Assembly: GCA_964630785.1 (NCBI GenBank)
Contig: CAZVZG010000023.1
Span: forward strand, 1-64,000
Reading direction: 5' to 3'
DNA from: JADLCX01 sp964630785
Lineage (GTDB): Bacteria > Planctomycetota > Phycisphaerae > Phycisphaerales > UBA1924
DNA length: 64,000 nt
Shown here: in pieces, positions 33,361 through 41,505 of the stretch
Position numbering within the stretch: the first letter of the stretch is position 1
Layout of the letters: every line of letters starts with the position of its first letter
Program-made: the position numbers and the translations under genes
The notes under the pieces: model-generated
The model's input: only the letters and a program-made list of their open reading frames with translations
Told to the model about the DNA's origin: nothing
The model's database searches: none

Positions 33361-36086
33361 CCGGCTCCCGCGGATCGCAACTCATCGACAAGTTCCTCGG
33401 CCCCGACGCCGCACGCGGCGGACCGTTCGGCCTGCTCGGGCTCGATCCTGGCGCCTGCACGCCCAGCGGCGTCGAGGCCGCACTGGAGCGGCAGCTCGAC
33501 CGGATCGCTCAGCACCCCGACGCGGACTCTCCCGCGGCCGACGCCGTACGCCTGGCGCTCGACAACGCGGCGAGCGAGCTGCTCGATCCGGTCATGCGGG
33601 CCCAGTGGATCGCGGAGTATCGCCGGGCTGAAGCGGACCCGGCGGCGGCGTCCGAATCTGTCGCGCCGCCGGTTGTGCAGCCTCCGGCCGCACCGGCCCT
33701 CGAGTCGCCGCTTGCCGCTGAGCTTGCGAGAGCCAAGCCGCCGGGCATCTCGCCGCCGCTCCACGCGCCCGTTCGCCGCGAGCGGACCATCGATGGGGAC
33801 CCGCTCGTCAAGCGGATGCTCATGTTCGGCGGAGCCGGTTTCGGGCTCATGCTGCTGATGCTGGCGGTGGGTGTGTGGCTGCTCTCGCCCGGCGGCCCGG
33901 CGGGCCTGGGCGCGAAGCCGGGCGCTCCGGCGCCTCAATCGACGTCGAACCCGGCGTCGCCGATCGCGACCGCCCCCCCCAACGCCGCGCCGGCCGGTGC
34001 GCCGAGCGAGCAGCCGCCGACCGTCGCCGTACCGCCGCCGTTGGCCCCGCTCCGCCAGCGCGGCCGCAGCGAGTTTGTCGATGGTCAGACCGCGCTCCGC
34101 AACCTGCGGACGGCCTCGGCGGAACTCAAGACCGATCCGGACCGCGCCCTGGCGCTCTTCGAGCACGCCTACGCGACCATCGCCGACTGGTGGTGCCGCT
34201 ACGACACGGGCGAGGTCCGTGCCGCGGCGGACGCGGTGGTGGAGTGCATCTACCAGTCCTCGTCGCGACCCGATCACCTCGACAAGTTTCTCGCGATCAT
34301 CACCGAGCCGACGGCGGTGTTTGAGGGTGGAGACGATCGGTTGATTTCCGCGGACGAAGTCTGGCCCGCCGCGTGGTCGGCCGGTGTGCTGGCGAGGATC
34401 AACCGCGAACGCGATCTTCCGCCCCAAACGACGGCCCGGCTCGCACAGGCCATGTCGCGGGCGCTCGGGGCCGTGCACCCCGCAGGAGACCTCTCGCTGG
34501 AGGGCGGTATCGCGGGCGCCATGCGTGCCCTGCCTCCCCTGATCTTCGCGAGAAAGGCGTCCGCGGCCGAGCTCGACGACGCCGCGGCCAAGGTCCCGAT
34601 CGAGGCCCTCAAGCGGTGGATCGAGGGCGTCACGCTGATGTGCGGATCCGATCTGGACCGGCGCGAGCGGTTTCTCACCGACGCCCTGGAATGGATCCTT
34701 GCCCAGGATCAGGGCTCGACCTCCGATGCCCGTGGATTTGCGGCCGTTTCGCTCTTGGCGTCGGAGATCTCGTGGCGTGCCGGCGGGCCCGCCCGGGCAC
34801 GTCTGATGGAGTGGTTCCGCGATCCACACGTCTCCGACACCGAACTGCGCAACCTCACGTCGGCGATCGCCACGCGCTCCAGCGCCGAGGGTGTCGATCA
34901 ATCCATGGTGCTCTCCATGAGCGCCTCCGCCGACGATCGCGAGCAGTTGCGGGCCCGGTATGCCGGTGCGTGGGGCATCGCCGAGGCGGCCGCACACGCT
35001 GAGAACACCCAGGCCTGGGTCGAGCGCGCCCGCGCGGCGGTTGATCTCGATCCCGGCGCGGACGAACTCAAGCTGCTCGCCGCCGCGGCCGACCTCGCCG
35101 AGCTCGACCGCGACGCCTCCAGGCTTTGGCGCGGCGAGCCTTCATCGACGGGTAGCTCCGCCCCGCCGCCGAACCCGAATCTGCTCATCAAGACACTCGA
35201 CACGGACAACAATCTGGGCAAGGTCACCGGCCAGGCCGCGGATGGCGCCTGGGCCGAGCGTTATTTCGCCGCTGAGCGCAGCATCCCGATCCGCTTGGAG
35301 CGGATCAGCGAACTGGAGCAGATGGGTGCGCCGATCGGGTGGATCGACGCGGGCGTGCTGGCCGAGGTCGCGTGCTTTGGTTCTCCGGTGCAGGTGCGTG
35401 CCGCGGCCCAGCGGGTCGTGGCCAAACTCGTCGATGAGCCCGCGATGGTGAGCGCGATGCTCGACCTGGTCTCGTCGGCGCCGCGAACGCGGAACGTCGC
35501 CGATACGTACGCCCGTGTCGCCCTCGCGTCGCTCCCGCGCCCGACCGACAGCGATTGGGAGCTGCGGACCCGGCGCGCCCTCGTGGAACGCCTGCTCGCC
35601 ATGATCGCCGATCAGGGCATCCACGGCGAGATCGAGAAGCTCGCCTCGCGCATCGCCGGTGCGTACCTCGACGCGGCCGGTGAGTCCGCCGCCGCGGGGA
35701 CCATCGACGCCTCCGCCACGGGCGCGCGGCGAGGCGCCGAGCTGCTCGTGGAAAAGGCCTTTCGGGAGGCCGGGGGCCTGCCGATCACCCGCGCGCGTCG
35801 CATCGACCTCGATCAGGTCCGGCGTCGGTGCGATCAGCGCAGGGCCCAGGCGATCGGACCCGTGCAGGCGTTCAGCGCCGAGCAGACCAGCCTTGCCGAG
35901 GTCACCGCGTACCTCGTCGCGGCCGAACGTCCCGAACGTGAAGCCGCGGCCATCGCCATCCTCGACGACCTGTCGGCCCAGCGACGCAAGGCCCGGCATG
36001 TGTTCGGTCAGGTTTGGGCGGCGGAGCGAGCGATGGCGAGGCTCTGGCTTCTGCGGCTCTCCGAAGAGCAGGTGGTGACGCCATGA
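33357..36086 (+). CDS. Single-pass membrane protein with J-domain-like N-terminus (operon gene 4)
   Basis: 909 aa. Residues 22-92 resemble a DnaJ J-domain: FGLLGLDPGACTPSGVEAAL, an HPD tripeptide (53-55), then a helix ending ELLDPVMRAQWIAEYR, like the usual LSDPxxRxxYD. The match is by eye and helix II is short, so it may be a degenerate J-domain. A Pro-rich linker leads to a membrane helix (153-176); the remaining 730 residues, likely extracytoplasmic, are helical with repeated Ala/Glu/Arg patterns (RALALFEHAYATIADWW). The J-like part would face the cytoplasm. GTG at 33357 overlaps the previous stop; the stop overlaps the next ATG. Confidence 0.7.
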   Translation: MTGSRGSQLIDKFLGPDAARGGPFGLLGLDPGACTPSGVEAALERQLDRIAQHPDADSPAADAVRLALDNAASELLDPVMRAQWIAEYRRAEADPAAASESVAPPVVQPPAAPALESPLAAELARAKPPGISPPLHAPVRRERTIDGDPLVKRMLMFGGAGFGLMLLMLAVGVWLLSPGGPAGLGAKPGAPAPQSTSNPASPIATAPPNAAPAGAPSEQPPTVAVPPPLAPLRQRGRSEFVDGQTALRNLRTASAELKTDPDRALALFEHAYATIADWWCRYDTGEVRAAADAVVECIYQSSSRPDHLDKFLAIITEPTAVFEGGDDRLISADEVWPAAWSAGVLARINRERDLPPQTTARLAQAMSRALGAVHPAGDLSLEGGIAGAMRALPPLIFARKASAAELDDAAAKVPIEALKRWIEGVTLMCGSDLDRRERFLTDALEWILAQDQGSTSDARGFAAVSLLASEISWRAGGPARARLMEWFRDPHVSDTELRNLTSAIATRSSAEGVDQSMVLSMSASADDREQLRARYAGAWGIAEAAAHAENTQAWVERARAAVDLDPGADELKLLAAAADLAELDRDASRLWRGEPSSTGSSAPPPNPNLLIKTLDTDNNLGKVTGQAADGAWAERYFAAERSIPIRLERISELEQMGAPIGWIDAGVLAEVACFGSPVQVRAAAQRVVAKLVDEPAMVSAMLDLVSSAPRTRNVADTYARVALASLPRPTDSDWELRTRRALVERLLAMIADQGIHGEIEKLASRIAGAYLDAAGESAAAGTIDASATGARRGAELLVEKAFREAGGLPITRARRIDLDQVRRRCDQRRAQAIGPVQAFSAEQTSLAEVTAYLVAAERPEREAAAIAILDDLSAQRRKARHVFGQVWAAERAMARLWLLRLSEEQVVTP

Positions 36087-37141
36087 CCTTGTCGCTCCGC
36101 ATGGTCTTCGCATGGCTGTTGCCTCTGGTCGTGATCGCCCCGGCGGTTCCGGCGCGGCAACCTGCTCCGCAATCGGCGACATCGGGAGTGACGGAGCGAC
36201 AGCCCGACCCGTTACAGGGTTACGCCGAACGCTTGGCCGCATTGGAACCCTCGCATCCGCTCGAGTACATGAGGCTTGCAGAGGAGATCGCCGCCGAGGT
36301 CCGTACGGCCGAAGGGCGAGACCTGGCCCGGCGCTTGTACGTCCTGTCCATTCTCGCGCCCCACCATGCGGGAAAACCCATGAAGGTCGATGAATCGGCG
36401 GCCCCACCGTGGCTTGCCTCGAGCGCCTCGCTCGGACTGGCGGCGCTCGCGCCGAACGAGCAGGACCGGCGTTGGCTCACCGCGCTGGCGGGCACGCTCG
36501 CGCCCAGCGATGCTTCCGGGCCGCACGGGATCGCGCCCGAGGCCGCGGTCCGCGACTCGGCCGCGCTCGAACTGGCGACCGCGCTGGGGATGGTCCGCAG
36601 CGGCGAGGGGCGGCGAGCCCAGAAGATCCTCGAGAAGCCCGCGGTCGCCGCGCTGCTCAACCGTTACGAAGGGTTGCTGAGCCCCGGCGGTTTGAGCGGT
36701 GGGGCATCGCGGATTCGATCGCTGGCCGAGAAGTACCCGGTTTGCCCCGAGTGCCGCAACCGGCGGTACATCAAGAACGCCGACGGCATACACCTGTGCC
36801 CGACCTGTCAGGGTCGGCCCGGACCGAAACTCAGCCCGCAGGAACTCATCGGTCAGCTCCGGCTCGAATCGCTGCTGCTCAACGGCATCCAACGGTCATG
36901 GGCGGCGCAGGTGGTGGCCGACGGCGGCGCGCCGATGCGGGAGTTGGACGTGGAAGTGCTCGCGGACGTGTACGGCGTCGACGCCGCGAGCGCGTACTGG
37001 CGGGCGGGCGCGTGGGTCCGCGACCCCAACGCGCCGAAGGAGCCATCGGCGGCGGCCGCGCCCCAATCGTCGCCGTCGGGACCGATCGGTCCGGAACCCC
37101 CGCCACTCCCGCCTGCGGAAGCTACACCATCGCGCCGCTAG
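36083..37141 (+). CDS. Exported protein with DnaJ-type zinc ribbon (operon gene 5)
   Basis: 352 aa. Signal peptide about 1-24 (LRMVFAWLLPLVVIAPAVPARQ). A helical middle part (about 50-210) is followed by a zinc ribbon, CPEC near 221 and CPTC near 240, separated by NRRYIKNADGIHL; the spacing resembles one half of a DnaJ cysteine-rich domain. A helix (about 255-330) and a Pro/Ala-rich tail close the protein. The ATG overlaps the stop of the J-domain-like gene by 4 nt. Its exported location would be odd for a DnaJ partner, so the resemblance may only reflect a generic zinc ribbon. Last gene of the run. Confidence 0.68.
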   Translation: MTLSLRMVFAWLLPLVVIAPAVPARQPAPQSATSGVTERQPDPLQGYAERLAALEPSHPLEYMRLAEEIAAEVRTAEGRDLARRLYVLSILAPHHAGKPMKVDESAAPPWLASSASLGLAALAPNEQDRRWLTALAGTLAPSDASGPHGIAPEAAVRDSAALELATALGMVRSGEGRRAQKILEKPAVAALLNRYEGLLSPGGLSGGASRIRSLAEKYPVCPECRNRRYIKNADGIHLCPTCQGRPGPKLSPQELIGQLRLESLLLNGIQRSWAAQVVADGGAPMRELDVEVLADVYGVDAASAYWRAGAWVRDPNAPKEPSAAAAPQSSPSGPIGPEPPPLPPAEATPSRR

Positions 37142-37204
37142 CCATCGGCGTAGACTCGCCTTCCGGCGGGCCGAACGGCCCGTCCGATCCACGAGAGGCC
37201 GCCG

Positions 37205-37642
37205 ATGTCGCAGAACCCCGGTTCCCCGTCAGCCACCGCCGCACCCGCACCGACCGCGCCCGCCCCGGCCGGTTCGGCCAAGCCGATCATCCCGTTCGAC
37301 GAGTTCGCGAAGGTCGATCTGCGCGTGGCCAGGGTGATTCACGCCGAGAACCACCCCTCGGCCGACAAACTGCTCAAACTGCAACTCGACGACGGGTCCG
37401 GCACGCCCCGTCAGATCTGCGCGGGCATCCGCGGCCGCTACCAGCCCGAGCAGCTCGTGGGACGACTGATCATCATCGTCGCCAACCTCGAACCGCGCAA
37501 GATCCGCGGCGAGGAGTCCCGCGGCATGTTGCTCGCGGCCAGCGATCTGCCCAAGGACGCCGCCGCCGCGAGCGGCGCGGAGCGTCAGGTGATCCTGCTC
37601 CGCCCCGACGCGGACATCGCCCCGGGGTCCATCGTCTCGTAA
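37205..37642 (+). CDS. Free-standing tRNA-binding (EMAPII/MetG C-terminal-like) domain protein
   Basis: The OB-fold domain found at the C-terminus of methionyl-tRNA synthetase and in CsaA/Arc1p: IPFDEFAKVDLRVARVIHAE (29-48), then HPSADKLLKLQLDDG, and NLEPRKIRGEESRGMLLAA near 98-116. It begins after about 25 Pro/Ala-rich residues. In bacteria with a MetG lacking this domain it can be supplied in trans; the metG of this genome is not in the window. GAGAGG lies about 7 nt before the ATG. CsaA-type secretion chaperone function is an alternative. Confidence 0.88.
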   Translation: MSQNPGSPSATAAPAPTAPAPAGSAKPIIPFDEFAKVDLRVARVIHAENHPSADKLLKLQLDDGSGTPRQICAGIRGRYQPEQLVGRLIIIVANLEPRKIRGEESRGMLLAASDLPKDAAAASGAERQVILLRPDADIAPGSIVS

Positions 37643-37649
37643 ACCAGCC

Positions 37650-38792
37650 TCAGTCGCCCGAAGGATCGCGCGCACCGGATGGTGGTTGCGGCGGAGACGC
37701 GCGAGGCGGCGCGTCGTCCTCGGGGCCGGCGTGCGGTCTCCCCGGCCAGCGCTCCCGGGCCCGGCGCAACAGGTCGTTGGTGTTGCGATCGATCGCGCCA
37801 TCCTTGCCCGAAGGTCGTTTCGTCAGTTCTTCCTGCCGTCGGGCCAGGTCGCCCTGCATCCGCGCGACCTCGCGTTCAAGAATCTCGCCCCGGACTTCGT
37901 ACTGACTCGCCAGAGCCTGCCGGAGGTCGGCAATCAGCCGCTCGCGGCCCTGGGCGTCGTCGCCGTTGGAATGATCGCGGTCGTGACGCACCACAGCGCG
38001 TGCCGCCTCCATCGCCTCGCGACCGGCCCGAATGTCCTTCAGCCGCAGGTCGTACATCGGGCGGTCTTTCTCCCGAAGTTCAAGCAGACCGTGCATGTGC
38101 GCCATCGCCTCCCGCACTTTGCGATCGGCCCGCTCCGGATCGGTCTGCCGCAACTGTCGCATGAGCGTCTGCAATCGCGGTGCGGCCGAACCCAGAAACT
38201 CGTCGAATGTCTCGCGGTCCGCGTCCGTCACCGGGCCACCGGGCGCCCGCATCTCGCCCCCCCCCCCTCCCCCCGGTCCACGCCCGCGCCCCGCAGCCGG
38301 TCCCGGTCGTCGGTCGTCGGTCGAACCCATGTCTTCGCCGTTCGGCGAGGCCGGGCCGAGCCGGTCCGGGTTGTTCAGGACGGGGTCGTTCTCGGGCCGC
38401 GCATCGGCGTGGTCGCCCCTGGGTCCGCCGGGCCTGCGCCCGAAGCCCGGACGCAGGTCTGCGGGGAAGTCCGCGATGACCCGGTCGATGTCCACGCCCT
38501 CGTCCATCGACTTGAGCGCGTGATCGATGGCCTGATTCGTGCGAATCAGCCGCTCGCGCCGAACCTCGAGGAACTCGCGCAACCGCTTGGCACGCTCGTC
38601 CTTCGACATGTCGAACCATTGGCGCGGCAGCCAATCACGGGCGCCCTCCCGGTCGCCCGCGTTGCCATCGGCAGCGGGCGGCGGATTGTTGTTCGCGGCG
38701 GGCGCGGGCTGACCCTGCGCGCCCAGACTCAGCAACGCCGCGCCCGCAAGGCCCGCCAAAATCCCGAACCGTCGGTGCGATGCCGTGACCAT
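37650..38792 (-). CDS. Exported charged helical protein of the sigma operon
   Basis: A signal peptide (RRFGILAGLAGAALLSLGAQGQP) leads into a Pro/Asn-rich linker and a charged helical region (DWLPRQWFDMSKDERAKRLREFLEVRRERL) with Arg/Glu/Asp-rich heptad-like segments through residue 350, interrupted by a Gly-rich stretch near 175. The layout recalls the helical CpxP/Spy-type envelope sensors, though no LTxxQ motif is seen. ATG at 38792 overlaps the stop of the anti-sigma gene by one base (TGATG), so it belongs to the sigma/anti-sigma operon and may be the envelope sensing partner; this is inference. Confidence 0.65.
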   Translation of the reverse strand: MVTASHRRFGILAGLAGAALLSLGAQGQPAPAANNNPPPAADGNAGDREGARDWLPRQWFDMSKDERAKRLREFLEVRRERLIRTNQAIDHALKSMDEGVDIDRVIADFPADLRPGFGRRPGGPRGDHADARPENDPVLNNPDRLGPASPNGEDMGSTDDRRPGPAAGRGRGPGGGGGGEMRAPGGPVTDADRETFDEFLGSAAPRLQTLMRQLRQTDPERADRKVREAMAHMHGLLELREKDRPMYDLRLKDIRAGREAMEAARAVVRHDRDHSNGDDAQGRERLIADLRQALASQYEVRGEILEREVARMQGDLARRQEELTKRPSGKDGAIDRNTNDLLRRARERWPGRPHAGPEDDAPPRASPPQPPSGARDPSGD

Positions 38793-39451
38793 CACAACGA
38801 CTCCTTGTTGAACAGGTTGTCGATCCACGCGGCGTCGTGATCCTGATCCGGATCGGTCGTGTCTGTCGAGCTCGCCGCGTGCTCCGTCCCGATCACCTCG
38901 AAGAGCACGTCCATCTCGTCGGTGACTCTCGCGGCCAGTTGATCCGCCGTTTGACCCTGCGCGTGATTGACAGCGACGTTCTGATCCGGGACGGGCGTGG
39001 GGCGGCTGAAGCGCCAGACCGCCACAGCGCCGCCCGCCACCGCGATCGCCGCCGCGAGGCTCAGCGCCCGCATCAGCGAGCGGCTTCGCACACTCACGCG
39101 CGGGAACTCACCATCTCCAGCAAGCCTGCGCGACCGGGTTGCGCCGGTCGGGGCGGGGTCCAGGAATCGTCCGCTCGCCACCGCCTCACGGCTGAGCTCG
39201 AAAGCCGAATCTTCGAGCCCGGCCCGCGCGGCGGCCTTTTCTGCGTTCGCGAGTTGATCGAGCCTCGCGGACACGGGCGCGATATCCCGCGGCAACGGCG
39301 AGATCGCCGTGCGCGAAACGGCAAAGACCCGCTCCTCAAGGCCCGCGGGCGCGCCCGCGGCGTCCCCCGAGGCCAGGCGGCCGATCGCGGCATCCAGAGA
39401 CGCGAGCTCCGGGCTCACCGTGTGGTCAAGCTCTCGTGCATATTCGCTCAT
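38792..39451 (-). CDS. Putative anti-sigma factor, single-pass membrane protein
   Basis: 219 aa: a cytoplasmic helical half with two similar segments (ASLDAAIGRLASGD...GLEERVFAVSR and ARLDQLANAEKAA...GLEDSAFELSR), one membrane helix (about 128-150, LMRALSLAAAIAVAGGAVAVW) and an acidic exported tail (TDTTDPDQDHDAAW). Its start overlaps the stop of the sigma factor by 4 nt (ATGA), the usual arrangement for sigma and cognate anti-sigma. No zinc-binding HxxxCxxC motif is present. Call rests on position and topology. Confidence 0.72.
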   Translation of the reverse strand: MSEYARELDHTVSPELASLDAAIGRLASGDAAGAPAGLEERVFAVSRTAISPLPRDIAPVSARLDQLANAEKAAARAGLEDSAFELSREAVASGRFLDPAPTGATRSRRLAGDGEFPRVSVRSRSLMRALSLAAAIAVAGGAVAVWRFSRPTPVPDQNVAVNHAQGQTADQLAARVTDEMDVLFEVIGTEHAASSTDTTDPDQDHDAAWIDNLFNKESL

Positions 39452-40167
39452 CGTGTATCCCCCGTCGCTCGCGCCGGCTCGGGCGGGTTCGACCCGCCGG
39501 ACATCAGTTCTTTCAGTTTTCGCAGGGCCCGGTGGTGCCGGGCCAGGAGCGTGCCCAGCGGCTCGGCGAGCAGGTCGGCCATCTGCTTGAACGACAGCCC
39601 CGCGTGGTGCCGCAACTCGATAATCTCCCGGTCTGGCTCAGACAACTCATCCATCGCCCGGCGCAGGGCCGCGATCTCGTCGCCCGAGTCCGCGGGCGCT
39701 TCCGTGCCTCCGTGCGAGCCGGCGCGCCCGTCCAGCGTCTCGGGGTCCGTCGGCGCGGCTTGGCGACGCGAGCGCCGCACCTCGTCGCGGATCCGGTTCA
39801 TGGCCACTCTGAACAGCCAGGCCTCGAAACGTCCCTGCTCCGTGTATTCCCCCCCAGAGAGCTTGCCGGCGATCGTGACGAACACGGACTGCGTGACCTC
39901 CTCGGCGGCGTCGTGACCCTGCACAAAGTCGCCGCCGGACAAACCTTCCCCCTTTCCACGCCGCGAGCCGACACGCTCGCTCAAACCCCGGGGGCACAGC
40001 CGCGATCGGGCCAACGCATAGACGCGCCGCGCGTAGAGGTGCACGATCGAGCGCCAAGCGTCCTCGTCGCCTGCGCCCGCGGCGCGTAGCAAGCGCGCCA
40101 AATCCATCCCCAGCGGCGTTGGGTCCGGAAGAGAGGACAGGTTGGCCCGGCCTTCGGGGTCCTTCAA
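39448..40167 (-). CDS. ECF-type RNA polymerase sigma factor
   Basis: Region 2 runs from DAWRSIVHLYARRVYALARSR to DAAEEVTQSVFVTIAGKL and FEAWLFRVAMNRIRDEVRRSRR; a 30-residue Arg/Gly-rich insertion splits its first helices. Region 4 is LSEPDREIIELRHHAGLSFKQMADLL with the DNA-binding helix LGTLLARHHRALRKLKEL. It heads a three-gene operon with a membrane anti-sigma factor and an exported protein, pointing to an envelope-responsive regulator. TTG at 40167 has GAGGA about 7 nt upstream, favouring this start; ATG 60 nt downstream is a fallback. Confidence 0.88.
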   Translation of the reverse strand: MKDPEGRANLSSLPDPTPLGMDLARLLRAAGAGDEDAWRSIVHLYARRVYALARSRLCPRGLSERVGSRRGKGEGLSGGDFVQGHDAAEEVTQSVFVTIAGKLSGGEYTEQGRFEAWLFRVAMNRIRDEVRRSRRQAAPTDPETLDGRAGSHGGTEAPADSGDEIAALRRAMDELSEPDREIIELRHHAGLSFKQMADLLAEPLGTLLARHHRALRKLKELMSGGSNPPEPARATGDTR

Positions 40168-40244
40168 TCGCGTTCCTCGCGGCCTGTGAGCACAACGCCC
40201 AGTCGCCGGCGGTATTGCCTCCCCCCCGATTCCGCGTTATCGGC

Positions 40245-40250
40245 TAGGGT
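40245..40250 (+). promoter_or_regulatory. -10-like box TAGGGT, leaderless start
   Basis: TAGGGT ends 5 nt before the ATG at 40256. An alternative promoter is TTGCCT (40215-40220), 17 nt, TATCGG (40238-40243), whose start near 40250 would likewise leave almost no leader. Confidence 0.4.
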
Positions 40251-40255
40251 TGGGC

Positions 40256-40582
40256 ATGGCCAAAGTGTACTACGCGGTGACCGCCACCCTGCCCACGCCG
40301 GAACTGGCCGACGCCTACATCCGTTGGCTTGAGGACGGGCACATCGACGCGGTCCTCGGTTGCGGGGCGCACTCCGCGATGATCGTGCGGCTGGAGCGAT
40401 CACCGGGCGATGGTCTGCCCGACTCGGCCTATCGCGTGATGGCGCAGTACCTGTTTTCGACCAGGGAACTGTTCGACCATTATGTGGAGCACCACGCCCC
40501 GGCGCTGCGTGCCGAGGGGCTGAGGCTCTTCGGGTCTGATCGCGGGGTCAGTTTCGAGCGCCGTATCGGCGAGGTTCAATAG
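40256..40582 (+). CDS. DUF4286 family protein
   Basis: A 108-aa alpha/beta protein resembling a dimeric ferredoxin-like (EthD/Dabb-type) fold: a VYYAVTATLPTPELADAYIRWL strand-helix start, the GHIDAVL segment and AYRVMAQYLFSTRELFDHYVEHHAPALRAEGLRLF. Members have no assigned function. It is divergent from the sigma operon. ATG at 40256 is chosen over TTG at 40250; no Shine-Dalgarno site is visible. Confidence 0.78.
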   Translation: MAKVYYAVTATLPTPELADAYIRWLEDGHIDAVLGCGAHSAMIVRLERSPGDGLPDSAYRVMAQYLFSTRELFDHYVEHHAPALRAEGLRLFGSDRGVSFERRIGEVQ

Positions 40583-40592
40583 CCGACGTCGA

Positions 40593-41294
40593 TCAACGCT
40601 TGGGCTTACCCGTGGGCGCGGGGGTGGGTGGGGCAGGTGGCGGTGGGGGGGGCACGCTCGTGTCGCGCACCAGCTCCGGCAGGTCGTGCGTGGCCGCGAT
40701 CGTGGACTTCACCCACGCCTCACGGTCCCGTGTGTTCAGCTTGCCCCATGCCAGCGGGCCCTTGGCCGTACTCGCCCGCGACACCTCGACCAGTCGTCCG
40801 GCGGCCCAGGTCTCGCGCGTCTGGGGCTTGCCCTGTGAATCGAACCAGATCCAGTCGCCCTCGGGTTTGCCGGCCTTGACCGCGCCGGTGTACCACGGCT
40901 TGCCGCTGGGCTGGTTCATGAACAGCGTCTGGTCGGCCAGCCGCCCGTTCTCGAACTTCACCACACCCCCGGGGCGCGAGCAGTCGCCGTTGCGCACCCA
41001 CTGCGTGCCGTCCCAACGGATCGATTCGGTCCCGGATGGTTTGCCGTTGACAAAGCCGACGAGCGTACCGCCTGAGCGGATCCCGCTGAGTTGGGTCTCG
41101 AGAGATTGAGTCCGCGCCTTGGCCGCGGCGAGGTCGCTCTGGGTCTGCTCAAGCCGCTTCTCAAGGTCCGCGGACTTCTTTTCGAGCTCGGACGTTCGCG
41201 CCTTCTCGGTTTCGTACTGCGACTTGTAGCAGCCAGAGAGCGGAAGAACACACGCGGCGATCAGGCAGGCGGCGAGTGCGGCGGGGCGGTTCAT
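40593..41294 (-). CDS. Lipoprotein with coiled coil and MORN-like repeats
   Basis: A lipoprotein signal (PAALAACLIAACVLPLSGC, Cys near 22) is followed by a coiled coil (about 28-70, Glu/Lys/Leu heptads) and then Gly-Trp-rich segments of the MORN/YwqK type (VKFENGRLADQTLF, GKPWYTGAVKAGKPEGDWI, ESIRWDGTQW). The C-terminus is Pro-rich and probably disordered. CGGAG lies 5 nt before the ATG. The protein should sit in the envelope; YwqK-type repeats occur in antitoxin-like and outer-membrane proteins, so no function is assigned. Confidence 0.72.
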   Translation of the reverse strand: MNRPAALAACLIAACVLPLSGCYKSQYETEKARTSELEKKSADLEKRLEQTQSDLAAAKARTQSLETQLSGIRSGGTLVGFVNGKPSGTESIRWDGTQWVRNGDCSRPGGVVKFENGRLADQTLFMNQPSGKPWYTGAVKAGKPEGDWIWFDSQGKPQTRETWAAGRLVEVSRASTAKGPLAWGKLNTRDREAWVKSTIAATHDLPELVRDTSVPPPPPPAPPTPAPTGKPKR

Positions 41295-41356
41295 GCGGGC
41301 TCCGGCGGTGCGGCGGCGTCAGTGGGCCGAAGGATATGCCCACACCCGCCGGGTGC

Positions 41357-41395
41357 CACCGCACGGCCGCCGCCCTGGGCGGCGGCCGTGCGGTG
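41357..41395. repeat. Perfect 19-bp inverted repeat
   Basis: Two arms of 19 nt (41357-41375 and 41377-41395) are exact reverse complements around one central base, all G/C-rich. It lies in the divergent gap (41295-41505) between the MORN-like lipoprotein and the phospholipase C. No T run follows, so it is not a plain intrinsic terminator; it could be an operator, an attenuating hairpin or a repeat-element remnant. Confidence 0.85.
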
Positions 41396-41505
41396 CGAGA
41401 GTCCCAGCCGCGACACAAGGCAGCCCACTTGCCGCGCGAGCCCCCGGCGCGGTATTCCACCGCTTTGGATCCCGCAGCCCGCCCGACCTTTCCGCGAGAC
41501 CGCCC

